Of a stretch of DNA of 64,000 nucleotides, positions 49,560-58,876 are shown piece by piece; position 1 is the stretch's first letter, and each line of letters starts with the position of its first letter. This stretch comes from Streptomyces coelicoflavus. Lineage in GTDB: Bacteria > Actinomycetota > Actinomycetes > Streptomycetales > Streptomycetaceae. The DNA is taken from the NCBI RefSeq assembly GCF_003112555.1, contig NZ_BEWB01000002.1, forward strand, positions 124,001-188,000. The letters run 5' to 3'. The notes under the pieces were generated by a model. The model had not been told where the DNA came from, made no database searches, and saw only the letters and a list, made by a program, of their open reading frames with translations. The position numbers and the translations under genes were made by a program.

Positions 49560-51008
49560 CTACGCCGGTCGCGGCAGTGCTCCGTGGCGGTCCAGGAAGG
49601 TGGACACGGTGGGGGAGCGGCGGTGGGGGAGGAGGACTCGGGTCGTGCCTGCCAGCATCGTGTGGATGCGGGAGGACTGGACCTCGCCCAGCAGGTCCAG
49701 GACGCGCAGGCCCGCTCCTGCCGCCTCGTCGGGGCGGCCGCCGCGGGCCAGGTCGTCCGCCAGCTCCGCCGAGTACAGCGCGAGGTTCCGGGTGAAGTGC
49801 GGGTCCTGGAGGTCCGCCGCCCGCCGTGCGTGCCGGGCGGCCCGCGGCCAGTCGCCCAGGGTGGACCAGCACTGGGCCTCGAGCCCCTCCAGCTCGGCCT
49901 CGCCGTAGAAGCTCATCCACTCGGGGTCGGTGTCCGAGGGGCCCCGCCCGTAGAAGGTCTGCGCGCGGACCAGCGCCTGCTCGCAGCCGACCCGGTCGGC
50001 GAGCCCCGCCCAGCCGCCCGCCTCACGCAGCGAGAGCAGGGACATCAGCCGGTCCGAGCCCAGCGGGCGGGCGGCGCGCTGCGCGGCCTGGGCCGCCCGC
50101 ACGGCCTCGCGCGGCCGGCCGGCGTCGCGGGCCAGGAACGCCATGTTGCAGAAGGCGTGCGCCTCCAGGCCCGCGTCGCCGTTCATCCGCGCGGTGGCGA
50201 GCGCCTCGGCGTAGTGGGAGCGTGCGTCGTCGAAGCGCCCCGAGTCGTGTGCCAGCCAGCCCACGGAGATCGCCAGTTCACCGGCGCCCGTGTACAGCCG
50301 GTCCGCGGTCGCCTGCCGGGACGCGCCGGCGTCCAGGAGCGCGTACGCGGTGCGCAGCGGGGCCGCCGCGCGCCGGTAGAGACCGTCCGCGCCGTGCCGG
50401 TCGTCCAGCAGCCGGATCCGGCGGACGGCCTCTTCGAGGGCGCCCGCCTCGCCCGTCCCGGCCCGTCGCGTGGGGCGGCCCGCCGCCGCGGCGTCCAGGG
50501 CGAGTCCCAGGGGGCCCAGCGAGGCGGCGGCCACGGTGGCACCGCTCGTCATGAATGCGCGACGCAGCACGTCGCTCTCCTCGTTGTTGTCGTGCGTTTC
50601 GTACAGGTCTTGCGTGTCTCGGTTGTCTCGTGAATCCCGTGTGTCTCGGTTGTCTCGCGTGTCATGCGTCTTATACGGCTCACCCGCCTCCCACGACTCA
50701 CCGGCGCCGCGCGCCTGCCGTCCGCGGACCGACGAACGGGGCGCGAAGCCCAGGTCGGTGAGCGTGCGGCCGGGGAACATGTGCAGGAACACCCGCTCGT
50801 AGGCGTAGTTGGGGCAGCGGATCTCGCCCGCCTCGACCCGGCCGACGTAGCGCGCGTCACAACTGACCCGCTCGCCGATCTCGCGCGCGGCCCGCCGGAC
50901 CGCCGCCGCGAACTCCGCCGGGGAGCGCTTGCCGCGCAACCGCCTGAAGGCGAGGTTCGGCCGCGGGGGCCGTTCGGGCTGGGCGGAGGTCACCGTTGAC
51001 GACGCCAT
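49560..51008 (-). CDS. XRE-type regulator with TPR-like C-terminus and an RD-repeat linker
   Basis: 482 residues. An N-terminal helix-turn-helix region (SPAEFAAAVRRAAREIGERVSCDARYVGRVEAGE) is followed by an odd linker (about residues 128-156) of RDNRDTRDSRDNRDTQD-like repeats. Next come a Tat-like Arg-Arg hydrophobic segment (RRAFMTSGATVAAASLGPLG) and a helical TPR-like domain. GAGAGGA precedes the ATG. The architecture resembles the NsdA-type regulators that restrain development and antibiotic production. The repeat linker has unusually low GC, with many AGA/TCT-like codons, so it may have expanded recently. Confidence 0.78.
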   Translation of the reverse strand: MASSTVTSAQPERPPRPNLAFRRLRGKRSPAEFAAAVRRAAREIGERVSCDARYVGRVEAGEIRCPNYAYERVFLHMFPGRTLTDLGFAPRSSVRGRQARGAGESWEAGEPYKTHDTRDNRDTRDSRDNRDTQDLYETHDNNEESDVLRRAFMTSGATVAAASLGPLGLALDAAAAGRPTRRAGTGEAGALEEAVRRIRLLDDRHGADGLYRRAAAPLRTAYALLDAGASRQATADRLYTGAGELAISVGWLAHDSGRFDDARSHYAEALATARMNGDAGLEAHAFCNMAFLARDAGRPREAVRAAQAAQRAARPLGSDRLMSLLSLREAGGWAGLADRVGCEQALVRAQTFYGRGPSDTDPEWMSFYGEAELEGLEAQCWSTLGDWPRAARHARRAADLQDPHFTRNLALYSAELADDLARGGRPDEAAGAGLRVLDLLGEVQSSRIHTMLAGTTRVLLPHRRSPTVSTFLDRHGALPRPA

Positions 51009-51275
51009 GGCCGGGTCCTCTCGTGCGAACCGTCGAACCATGCCGGGAGAGGTCGCGAGCCTGCGCGGCCCTGTTTCCGGCGAGCAAGAACGTACCGGCT
51101 GTGACGGAGCCACCACGCGCTGTTTGGCTACAAACCGGATATCTCATCCACGATCTGCCATGAAGTGCCATCCTTTGCGGCGGCCCCGTGCCGTAGCCGT
51201 TGACGGTCCGCCGCGTTGAACCGGGTGGACCGGGAGCCCGCCGACTCCCGATCCGCTCGTCCGAGGAGGAGTTCC

Positions 51276-51671
51276 GTGGTGGAGGCCGGGATGGACACCA
51301 GTGTCAGCGTTCCCCCCTGCGATGCCTGTGACGTCGTCACCGTGCCGGCCCGGCAGGGTCTGGAGGCGGTCGACATCATCAGGCGGGGAGCCGGCGAGGG
51401 GGTGGGCTCGGTGCTCCACGACGACGGCTGCGACACCCTGGGCTTCCTGGTGCCGCCGGGCACCGCGGCCGCCTGGGACGTGCCGGGCAGCACCTGCATG
51501 GAGACGGAGGGCCGGGGGCTGAGCATCGTCCCGGAGCCCGAGCCGCCCGTGGAGGGCTCCGACTGGCTGCTGCCGCCCGGCGAGGCGGACCTGGCGACCG
51601 ACCCCGTCGTCCTGCGGGCCGCGCTGGGCGAGGCGGCCCGGCTGATCAGGGCCGCGGACAGCTGCCGCTGA
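51276..51671 (+). CDS. Small conserved hypothetical protein of Streptomyces (131 aa)
   Basis: A soluble protein with two CxxC-like cysteines (PPCDACD) and further cysteines. The middle DTLGFLVPPGTAAAWDVPGSTCM and an end GEAARLIRAADSCR suggest a partner protein often encoded next to XRE-TPR regulators (inference). GAGGAGGAG precedes the GTG at 51276; GTG 51279 and ATG 51291 are alternatives. It is divergent from the XRE-TPR gene across a 267-base gap. Confidence 0.65.
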   Translation: MVEAGMDTSVSVPPCDACDVVTVPARQGLEAVDIIRRGAGEGVGSVLHDDGCDTLGFLVPPGTAAAWDVPGSTCMETEGRGLSIVPEPEPPVEGSDWLLPPGEADLATDPVVLRAALGEAARLIRAADSCR

Positions 51672-51717
51672 ACACCCTTCGCCGAACGCCTTCCGCGCCC
51701 GGTCCGATAATGGACCG

Positions 51718-52590
51718 ATGGGAAAGTCCAGGAACACCGCCCGTCGCGGGCGCGCCGCCGCCGAAGCCGTCGTCGAGGACGTCGACGGAGGGCGCGCCGA
51801 ACTGGTGCCCGACCGGGACCGGCCCCGGGCCTGGACGCTGCTGATCGACGGCGCCCCGCAGTCGCACGTCGACCTCGACGACCCGGCGTACCTGTCCTTC
51901 GAGTACCAGCGCCGCATCGGCCACGTCATCGACCTGGCCGCCCCGCCGGGCAAGCCGGTCCGCGCCGTGCACCTCGGCGGCGGTGCGCTCACCCTCGCCC
52001 GCTACGTCGCCGCCACCCGCCCCCGCTCCACCCAGCAGGTCGTCGAGCGCGACGCCGCCCTCGTCCAACTGGTCCGGCGGGAGCTGCCCCTCGACCCCGG
52101 CGCGCGGATCCGGGTGCGCTCCACCGACGCCCGCGCCGGGCTGGCCAAGGTGCCCGACGGCTGGGCGGACCTCGTCGTCGCGGACGTCTTCGGCGGGGCC
52201 CGCACCCCGGCCCATCTGACCTCCACCGAGTTCCTCGACGAGGTGCGGCGCGCGCTCGCGCCCGGCGGGGTCTACGCCGCCAACCTCGCCGACGGCCCGC
52301 CGCTCGCCCACCTGCGCGGCCAGATCGCCACCGCCGCCGCCCGGTTCGGCGCACTCGCGCTCGTCGCCGACCCGGCCGTACTGCGCGGCAAACGCTTCGG
52401 CAACGCGATCCTGGTCGCCGCCGACCACCCGCTGCCCGTCGCCGAACTCACCCGCCGCGCCGCCTCCGACCCGCACCCCGCGCGCGTGGAACACGGCCGC
52501 GCGCTCACCGACTTCACCGGCGGCGCCCAGACCGTGACGGACGCGGCGGCCGTGGACTCGCCCGCGCCGCCGGAATCCGTCTTCAAGTGA
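51718..52590 (+). CDS. Spermidine-synthase-like methyltransferase-fold protein
   Basis: 290 residues. It has the spermidine synthase Rossmann core: VHLGGGALTLARYVAATRP, then VVERDAALVQLVRREL, DARAGL and DLVVADVFGGARTP. It lacks the N-terminal MFS domain found in fused versions. It may be a true aminopropyltransferase or a methyltransferase. No ribosome site is seen; GATAAT (51706-51711) six bases before the ATG suggests a leaderless mRNA. Confidence 0.82.
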   Translation: MGKSRNTARRGRAAAEAVVEDVDGGRAELVPDRDRPRAWTLLIDGAPQSHVDLDDPAYLSFEYQRRIGHVIDLAAPPGKPVRAVHLGGGALTLARYVAATRPRSTQQVVERDAALVQLVRRELPLDPGARIRVRSTDARAGLAKVPDGWADLVVADVFGGARTPAHLTSTEFLDEVRRALAPGGVYAANLADGPPLAHLRGQIATAAARFGALALVADPAVLRGKRFGNAILVAADHPLPVAELTRRAASDPHPARVEHGRALTDFTGGAQTVTDAAAVDSPAPPESVFK

Positions 52591-52624
52591 GCCCGTACCG
52601 GGGCCCGTACCGGAGCGGTCCGGT

Positions 52625-53200
52625 TCAGTAGCTGCCGATCTCCACCCGCGGCGGCCCGTCGTGCCAGGTGCAGAACACCGAGACCCGGTCGGCGCCCGAG
52701 GTGAACTCCACCCGGATCCACGACTCCGTCTTCCACACCTGCATCGACCAGCCCGCGCCCGGCGTCGCCGACACCAGCGACGCGGACGACGTACCGAGGT
52801 CGAAGACCGCGCGGCCGCCGTCGGTGTCGTAGCTCCTGACCCGGCCGGACGTCTCGGGGGCGGGGCTCGCCGGGTCCGCGGGCGGTGTGGTGGACGGCGC
52901 GGGGCGCGACGGGGCGGGGTCGGGTTCGCCGGGTGTCCGGCTCGGCGCCGGCGACGGGCTGCGCGAGGGCGACGGCGGGGGCGGGGGCCGACTCGTGGAC
53001 GAGGCCAGGGCCTCGCCGTCGTCGCCGCCCTTCCCGTCCCGCACGCTCGCGTCGGCGGCCGTGATGGGCAGCGCGCGGGGGGCGTCGTAGGCCGTGCCCG
53101 CCATCACCGTGTGGACGCCCCACCACGACAGGGTGACCGCGGCGCCGGTGGCGAACAGCCAGGCGATCACGTGGACGAGTCCTCTGCGCATCGCGGCCAT
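52625..53200 (-). CDS. Membrane-anchored protein with proline-rich stalk, next to the two-component system
   Basis: 191 residues. One N-terminal membrane helix (about residues 10-34) is followed by a Ser/Pro-rich stalk (SRPPPPPSPSRSPSPAPSRT) and a C-terminal extracellular domain with one cysteine (VFCTWHDGPP). The start is uncertain between 53200 and 53191. It is divergent from the response regulator and may be an accessory sensor (inference). Confidence 0.7.
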   Translation of the reverse strand: MAAMRRGLVHVIAWLFATGAAVTLSWWGVHTVMAGTAYDAPRALPITAADASVRDGKGGDDGEALASSTSRPPPPPSPSRSPSPAPSRTPGEPDPAPSRPAPSTTPPADPASPAPETSGRVRSYDTDGGRAVFDLGTSSASLVSATPGAGWSMQVWKTESWIRVEFTSGADRVSVFCTWHDGPPRVEIGSY

Positions 53201-53273
53201 ACTGCCTCACCCGCCCCACCCGTGTCGCCCGAACGCCGTGGGACGCGGGTCCGGGCGGAGTTGTCCACAGGCC

Positions 53274-53303
53274 CGGACCGGGTTGGTCCGCATGGCGTAC
53301 GGT
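53274..53303 (+). promoter_or_regulatory. Operator and leaderless promoter of the response regulator
   Basis: CGGACC-N5-GGTCCG (53274-53290) is a perfect inverted repeat where a -35 box would be. TACGGT (53298-53303) is seven bases before the ATG at 53311, so translation probably starts at the mRNA 5' end. Confidence 0.6.
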
Positions 53304-53310
53304 GCCGCCC

Positions 53311-54015
53311 ATGGCAAGTGTGCTCGTGGTCGAGGACGACCAGTTCGTCCGCTCGGCGCTCATCCGGCAGCTCACCGACGCCTCGCACACGGTGCGCAGC
53401 GTGGGCACGGCACTGGAGGCGCTGCGCGAGGTCGCCCATTTCCGGTTCGACGTGGTGATCCTGGACCTCGGACTGCCCGACCTGGACGGTTCCGAGGCGC
53501 TGAAGATGCTGCGCGGCATCACCGACGTGCCGGTGATCGTCGCCACCGCCCGCGACGACGAGGCGGAGGTCGTACGGCTGTTGAACGCGGGCGCGGACGA
53601 CTACCTCACCAAGCCCTTCTCCGTCGAGCACCTGTCGGCCCGGATGGCGGCCGTGCTGCGCCGCGCCCGCGGCGGCCCGGCGGAGGCGGCGCCGCCGACG
53701 GTCATCCGGGTCGGCGGCCTCACCGTCGACCCGCTGCGCCGCCAGGCCGAACTGGACGGCGCGGTCCTGGACCTGACCCGCCGCGAGTTCGACCTGCTCG
53801 CCTTCCTGGCCGGCCGGCCCGGGGTCGTCGTCCCCCGCAAGGAGCTGCTCGCCGAGGTCTGGCAGCAGTCCTACGGCGACGACCAGACCATCGACGTCCA
53901 CCTGTCCTGGCTGCGCCGCAAACTGGGCGAGACCGCGGCCCGGCCGCGCTACCTGCACACCCTGCGCGGCGTCGGCGTGAAGCTGGAGCCGCCGCGACTG
54001 GAGCCACCCCGATGA
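53311..54015 (+). CDS. OmpR-family response regulator
   Basis: 234 residues. The receiver domain has acidic pocket EDD near residue 9, phosphoacceptor Asp52 (VILDLGLPD) and Lys101 (TKPF). The C-terminal winged helix (TRREFDLLAFLAGRPGVVVPRKELLAEVW) is of the OmpR/PhoB type. It is leaderless by the upstream -10 box. Its stop overlaps the kinase start (ATGA). Confidence 0.93.
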   Translation: MASVLVVEDDQFVRSALIRQLTDASHTVRSVGTALEALREVAHFRFDVVILDLGLPDLDGSEALKMLRGITDVPVIVATARDDEAEVVRLLNAGADDYLTKPFSVEHLSARMAAVLRRARGGPAEAAPPTVIRVGGLTVDPLRRQAELDGAVLDLTRREFDLLAFLAGRPGVVVPRKELLAEVWQQSYGDDQTIDVHLSWLRRKLGETAARPRYLHTLRGVGVKLEPPRLEPPR

Positions 54016-55460
54016 GATGGGCCCTGGTCAAGGTCTCGCTGGCGGTCACCGCCATGGTCGTGGTCGCCTTCGCCGTGCCCCTCGGACTCGTCATCCGCGA
54101 GATGGCCCGGGACCGCGCCTTCTCCAACGCCGAACGGGAGGCCGCCGCCGTCGCCCCCGCCCTGTCCATCACCACCGACCGCGAGCAGCTGGAACGCGTC
54201 GTGGCCTCCGCCGGTTCGGACGCCGGGATGGCCGTGCACATACCGGCGCCCGGTGACGGGAGCGGGGACGCCACCGACATCGGCCGGCAGCGCGCCACCG
54301 ACGAGGACATCGCCGCCGTACGGGAGATGGGGCGGGCCTCCACCACCGAGGTGGGCGGCGGCTCCACCCTGCTCCAGCCGGTCGCGCTCAGTTCCGGCGA
54401 GATCGCCGTCGTCGAGGTGTACGTCCCCGAGTCCGCGGTGACCAACGGCGTCGGCACCGCCTGGGCGGTGCTCGCGGCGGTGGGCGCCGCACTGATCGTC
54501 GGCTCCGTCGCGGTCGCCGACCGGCTGGGCGTACGGATGGTGCAGCCCGCGCGGCGCCTGGTCGACGGGGCGCACGAGCTGGGCGAGGGCAGGCTGGGCG
54601 CGCGGGTGCCCGTGGAGGGGCCGGACGAACTGCGGCGCGCCGCGGTCGCGTTCAACTCCATGGCCGACCAGGTCGTCCAGCTCCTCGCCAACGAACGGGA
54701 GCTGGCCGCCGACCTGTCCCACCGGCTGCGCACCCCGCTGACCGTGCTGCGCCTCAACGCGGCCTCGCTCGGCGACGGCCCCGCCGCCGAGCAGACGCGG
54801 GCCGCCGTCGAGCAGCTGGAGCGCGAGGTCGACACCATCATCCGCACCGCCCGGGACGCCAAGCCGCAGACCGCCGCCGCCGGACCCGGCGCCGGGTGCG
54901 ACGCCGCCGAGGTGGTCCGGGAACGCATGGGGTTCTGGTCGGCCCTCGCCGAGGACGAGGGCCGCAAGTGGCGGGTGGCCGGCGCCGACCGGCCGGTGCG
55001 CATACCCGTGGCCCGCGCCGACCTCGCCGCCTCCCTCGACGCGCTGCTCGGTAACGTCTTCCGGCACACCGCGGAGGGCACCGCCTTCGCCGTCGACCTG
55101 CACAACGGCGAGGACGCGGTGATCGTGCTCGTCTCCGACGCGGGCACCGGCATATCCGACCCCGAGGCCGCGATGGCCCGCGGCCGGGGCTCGGGCACCG
55201 ACGGGTCGACCGGGCTCGGCCTGGACATCGTGCGCCGGATGGCCGAGTCCACCGGCGGCGACGTGCGCATCGGCTCCTCCGTGCTGGGCGGCACCGAGGT
55301 GCGCATCTGGATCCAGCTGGACGGGCGGCCGGCGCCGGTACGGCGCGGACACCGGGGAGCGGTACGCCGGCGCAGACAGGGCCGAGCGTCCGCGCCTGCG
55401 CCTGCCGCGACGCCGACGCCCGCGCCGACACCCGCGGCCCGGACGGGACGCGACCATTAA
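54012..55460 (+). CDS. Sensor histidine kinase
   Basis: 482 residues. Two membrane helices (about residues 8-28 and 155-175) flank an extracellular sensor of about 125 residues. A HAMP linker follows, then His237 (DLSHRLRTPLTVL). The ATPase motifs are N box in LDALLGNVFRHT, G1 DAGTGISDP and G2 GSTGLGLDIV. The C-terminal 40 residues are Arg/Ala/Pro-rich. It forms an operon with the response regulator. Confidence 0.93.
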   Translation: MRWALVKVSLAVTAMVVVAFAVPLGLVIREMARDRAFSNAEREAAAVAPALSITTDREQLERVVASAGSDAGMAVHIPAPGDGSGDATDIGRQRATDEDIAAVREMGRASTTEVGGGSTLLQPVALSSGEIAVVEVYVPESAVTNGVGTAWAVLAAVGAALIVGSVAVADRLGVRMVQPARRLVDGAHELGEGRLGARVPVEGPDELRRAAVAFNSMADQVVQLLANERELAADLSHRLRTPLTVLRLNAASLGDGPAAEQTRAAVEQLEREVDTIIRTARDAKPQTAAAGPGAGCDAAEVVRERMGFWSALAEDEGRKWRVAGADRPVRIPVARADLAASLDALLGNVFRHTAEGTAFAVDLHNGEDAVIVLVSDAGTGISDPEAAMARGRGSGTDGSTGLGLDIVRRMAESTGGDVRIGSSVLGGTEVRIWIQLDGRPAPVRRGHRGAVRRRRQGRASAPAPAATPTPAPTPAARTGRDH

Positions 55461-55476
55461 TCGGTTCCGATCCCTC

Positions 55477-55494
55477 CCTTAAGTCCACCCTAAG
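55477..55494 (+). promoter_or_regulatory. Direct-repeat site upstream of the chitinase, candidate for the OmpR-type regulator
   Basis: CCTTAAG (55477-55483) and CCCTAAG (55488-55494) repeat at 11-bp spacing, the phasing used by OmpR/PhoB-family regulators. It lies about 130 bp before the chitinase start and just after the kinase gene. A TAGCGT -10-like box is at about 55543. Confidence 0.5.
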
Positions 55495-55620
55495 ATCGTC
55501 AACGCCCGCCCGGATCAGGCCCTTTGCCCGTTTCCGGGTCGCTAGCGTGCTGCCGCACCCCCACCCCGCCCCCGTCGGCCTCCCGCCGGGGGCACCGTGA
55601 ACAGCGAAGGCAGGCACGTG

Positions 55621-57096
55621 ATGCGTACGCACCGACGCAAGGTCAGTGGCAGGAACAAGGCGATCGGCGCCGTCGTCGCGGCGGCCGTGGCCGGCGGCGG
55701 CGCGCTGCTGTTCACCAGTACCGCCCAGGCGGCCGCGGTCGGCGCCGCGTACACGAAGACCAGCGAGTGGTCGACGGGCTACACCGCCCAGTACGTCGTC
55801 ACCAACACCAGCGGGCAGGCGAAGGCGGACTGGACGCTCGAGTTCGACCTGCCCTCGGGCGCGAAGCTCGGCTCGCTGTGGAACGCCGAGTCGAAGGTCG
55901 ACGGACAGCACGTCACCGTGACCCCGCCGAAGTGGGACACGGACGGGCTGAAGGCCGGCGAGTCCGTCACGGTCGGCTTCGTCGTCAACGGCACCGCCGA
56001 CCCGACCGGTTGCCTCGTCGACGACGCCGCGTGCTCGGCGGACGACGGCGCCACCCCCGAGCCCAGCGGCCGCCCCACCGAGCCCCCGGCCCCGACGCCC
56101 ACGCCGACCCCCACCCCCACGGCCACCGACAGCACCGAACCGGCCCCGACCGGCACCCCCACCACCCCGGCGCCCACCGGCACCCCCGGCGACGGCACCG
56201 ACGCGGGCGCCGGCTTCGCGCCGTACGTCGACACCTCCCTCTACCCCGCCTTCGACCTGCTCGCGCACTCCGCGGCGACCGGTGTGAAGGAGTACAACCT
56301 CGCCTTCGTCACCGACGGCGGCGGCTGCACCCCCAAGTGGGGCGGCGTCACCGACCTCGGCAGCGACGCCGTCGCGAACCAGATAGGCGACCTGCGCGCG
56401 AAGGGCGGCGACGTCCGCGTCTCCTTCGGCGGTGCCTCCGGCTCCGAACTCGGCACCACCTGCACGTCCGCCGACGCGCTGGCGGCGGCGTACGGCAAGG
56501 TCGTCGACGCCTACAGGCTCACCAAGGTCGACTTCGACGTCGAGGGCGGCGCGCTGCCCGACACGGCCGCCAACACCCGCCGCGCCCAGGCGATCGCCGC
56601 GCTCCAGAAGCAGCACCCCGGCCTGGACGTCTCCTTCACCCTCCCGGTGATGCCCGAGGGCCTCACCCAGGCGGGCGTCGACCTCCTCGCCGACGCGAAG
56701 AAGAACGGCGTCGACATCGGCGCCGTCAACATCATGGCGATGGACTACGGCCCCGCGTACAGCGACGACATGGGCACCTACGCCACCCAGGCCGCCACCG
56801 CCACCCAGGCCCAGATCAAGGGCGTCCTCGGCCTGTCCGACGCCGACGCCTGGAAGACGGTCGCCGTCACCCCGATGATCGGCGTCAACGACGTCGTCTC
56901 CGAGGTCTTCAAGGTCGACGACGCCACCCAGCTCGTGGAGTTCGCGAAGTCCAAGGGCCTGGGCGCGCTGTCCATGTGGTCCGCCACCCGCGACAAGGCC
57001 TGCCCCGGCGGCCCGAAGCCCTCGGCCGACGCCACGTGCAGCTCCGTCGACCAGGAGCCGAACGCCTTCTCCAAGGCGTTCGCCGCCTACAAGTAG
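55621..57096 (+). CDS. Secreted GH18 chitinase with N-terminal CBM2-type binding domain
   Basis: 491 residues. The signal peptide covers about residues 1-37. A CBM2-like beta domain (about 40-135) ends with a Cys pair. A linker of PTPTPTATDS repeats precedes a GH18 barrel whose catalytic motif is VDFDVEG, with Asp304, Asp306 and acid Glu308. Many actinobacterial GH18 enzymes of this compact type have a single-domain barrel without the insertion seen in ChiA. GAAGGCAGG precedes the ATG; GTG 55597 and 55618 are alternatives. No DasR dre is visible upstream. Confidence 0.92.
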   Translation: MRTHRRKVSGRNKAIGAVVAAAVAGGGALLFTSTAQAAAVGAAYTKTSEWSTGYTAQYVVTNTSGQAKADWTLEFDLPSGAKLGSLWNAESKVDGQHVTVTPPKWDTDGLKAGESVTVGFVVNGTADPTGCLVDDAACSADDGATPEPSGRPTEPPAPTPTPTPTPTATDSTEPAPTGTPTTPAPTGTPGDGTDAGAGFAPYVDTSLYPAFDLLAHSAATGVKEYNLAFVTDGGGCTPKWGGVTDLGSDAVANQIGDLRAKGGDVRVSFGGASGSELGTTCTSADALAAAYGKVVDAYRLTKVDFDVEGGALPDTAANTRRAQAIAALQKQHPGLDVSFTLPVMPEGLTQAGVDLLADAKKNGVDIGAVNIMAMDYGPAYSDDMGTYATQAATATQAQIKGVLGLSDADAWKTVAVTPMIGVNDVVSEVFKVDDATQLVEFAKSKGLGALSMWSATRDKACPGGPKPSADATCSSVDQEPNAFSKAFAAYK

Positions 57097-57143
57097 GGCC
57101 GGGCTCCTTCGCGCAGGGCCGGGCCCCACACCGGCCCTGCGAG

Positions 57144-57180
57144 CGGGGCGCGGCATCCCCCCGCGGGATGCCGCGCCCCG
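57144..57180. terminator. Bidirectional terminator between chitinase and bglC
   Basis: A 15-bp stem (CGGGGCGCGGCATCC with its complement) and a seven-base loop lie between the two convergent genes. Confidence 0.85.
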
Positions 57181-57182
57181 TG

Positions 57183-57247
57183 TCCTGCGTCCCTCCTGCG
57201 TTCCTCCTGCGTTCCTTCTGTGTCCCCCCGCGTCGCTCCTGCTTCCC
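57183..57247. repeat. Tandem 11-bp pyrimidine-rich repeat
   Basis: TCCTGCGTCCC, TCCTGCGTTCC (twice), TTCTGTGTCCC, a degenerate unit and TCCTGCTTCCC follow each other, giving about six units. They end just before the bglC stop. Confidence 0.75.
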
Positions 57248-57264
57248 TCCGGCTCCCCGAAGGT

Positions 57265-58704
57265 CTACTCGGCCGCGTCCACCGGAGGCAGCGCCCCCGT
57301 GCGGGCCGCCCGGCCGTACCACAGGGCGCTCGACTTCGGGGTGCGCTGCTGGGAGACGTAGTCGACGTACACCGCGCCGAACCGCTTCTCGTAGCCGTAC
57401 GCCCACTCGAAGTTGTCCAGCAGGGACCACAGGTAGTAGCCGCGGACGTCGGCGCCGTCGGCGATGGCCTGCCGGACCGCGGTGAGGTGGCCGTTCAGGT
57501 AGGCGACCCGCTCGGGGTCGTGCACCGAGCCGTCCGCGCCGGGCTTGTCGTCGTAGGCGGCGCCGTTCTCACTGATGTACAGCGGCATGCCGGGGGCCTC
57601 GCGGTTGTACCGCATGATCAGCTCGTGCAGGCCGGACGGGTCGACGGTCCAGCCCATCTCGGTGCGCTCGCCCGGCGGCTGGTGGAACGCCACGTCGTCC
57701 GCGGCGGGCCACGGCGAGTGGTCGCTGGCGCCGTGGCCGTCGGCGCGGGGGGCGCGCGAGTCGGCGTCGGCCGCCGACACCACCGTCGGCGTGTAGTAGT
57801 TGAGGCAGATCGCGTCGATCGGCTGGCGGATCTGCCCCAGGTCGCCGTCCTGGACGAACGACCAGTCGGTGAGCGGCGCCGTGGCCTCCAGCAAGGTCTG
57901 CGGGTAGGCGCCGTGCAGGATCGGACCGTGGAAGATCCCGCCGGACAGGTCGTCGATCTTCCGCGCCGCCGCCAGGTCCGCCGGGCTCTGCGACAGGGGC
58001 CGCACGACGGACGTGTTGAGGCTGATCGCCACCGAGTTGCGGGCCGGCATCACCGAACGCAGCGCCACCGTGCCCAGGCCGTGCGCCAGGTTCAGGTGGT
58101 GCGCGGCGCGCAGCGCGGCCGCCGGGTCGGTGCGGCCGGGGGCGTGCACCCCGGAGGCGTAGCCCAGGAACGCGGCGCACCACGGCTCGTTCAGCGTGAT
58201 CCACTGCTCGACCCGGTCGCCGAGCGCCTCGCCGACGATCTGCGCGTACTCGGCGAACCGGTAGGCCGTGTCCCGCTCGGGCCAGCCGCCCGCGTCCTCC
58301 AGCTCCTGCGGCAGGTCCCAGTGGTAGAGGGTGACGGCCGGCTTGATCCCGGCGGCCAGCAGCTCGTCCACCAGGCGGCGGTAGAAGTCCAGGCCGCGCT
58401 GGACGGCGGGGCCGCGGCCGGTCGGCTGCACCCGCGTCCAGGAGACCGAGAAGCGGTAGGCGCCGAGGCCCAGGTCCTTCATCAGCGCCACGTCGTCGCG
58501 GTAGCGGTGGTAGTGGTCGACAGCGATGTCACCGGTGTCCCCGCCGGCCGTCTTCCCGGGGGTGTGGCTGAAGGTGTCCCAGATCGAGGGGGTACGGCCG
58601 TCCTCCCGCACCGCGCCCTCGATCTGGTACGCCGAGGTGGCGGCGCCCCACAGGAAGGCGGGGGGGAAGGTCACCGGGGTCACCGGCGTTGCGGACTCAG
58701 GCAT
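57265..58704 (-). CDS. bglC: BglC, GH1 beta-glucosidase of the cellobiose regulon
   Basis: 479 residues, cytoplasmic. Acid/base Glu173 is in TLNEPW and nucleophile Glu379 is in ISENGAAY. The N-terminal [15 protein letters not shown] motif is typical of GH1. It hydrolyses cellobiose and cello-oligosaccharides imported by CebEFG. The CebR box lies directly at its start codon, so CebR controls it independently of, or together with, the ceb transporter genes. Confidence 0.95.
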   Translation of the reverse strand: MPESATPVTPVTFPPAFLWGAATSAYQIEGAVREDGRTPSIWDTFSHTPGKTAGGDTGDIAVDHYHRYRDDVALMKDLGLGAYRFSVSWTRVQPTGRGPAVQRGLDFYRRLVDELLAAGIKPAVTLYHWDLPQELEDAGGWPERDTAYRFAEYAQIVGEALGDRVEQWITLNEPWCAAFLGYASGVHAPGRTDPAAALRAAHHLNLAHGLGTVALRSVMPARNSVAISLNTSVVRPLSQSPADLAAARKIDDLSGGIFHGPILHGAYPQTLLEATAPLTDWSFVQDGDLGQIRQPIDAICLNYYTPTVVSAADADSRAPRADGHGASDHSPWPAADDVAFHQPPGERTEMGWTVDPSGLHELIMRYNREAPGMPLYISENGAAYDDKPGADGSVHDPERVAYLNGHLTAVRQAIADGADVRGYYLWSLLDNFEWAYGYEKRFGAVYVDYVSQQRTPKSSALWYGRAARTGALPPVDAAE

Positions 58705-58717
58705 GGAAGCGCTCCCA
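58704..58717. promoter_or_regulatory. CebR box at the bglC start
   Basis: TGGAAGCGCTCCCA matches the 14-bp CebR consensus TGGGAGCGCTCCCA at all but one position. It abuts the start codon, so bound CebR would block initiation or early elongation. Confidence 0.88.
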
Positions 58718-58876
58718 TAGAGGGTTCGTGGCGGGTCGTCCCGGTCGGCGCGAAGTCCGGCCGGTGAGACCGACGGATAGAAGGACGAGGGGGGAAGCCG
58801 GGCCGGGTGGCGCCCACCCGAACCGGGGCCGGGGCAGCGGTGACCCGGCCCCCGGGGGTGAGGTGCCGCCGAGGTG

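Noticed and set aside
55461..55620. DasR site upstream of the GH18 chitinase
   Set aside because: No TGGTCTAGACC-like core is present; only the CCYTAAG direct repeat was found.
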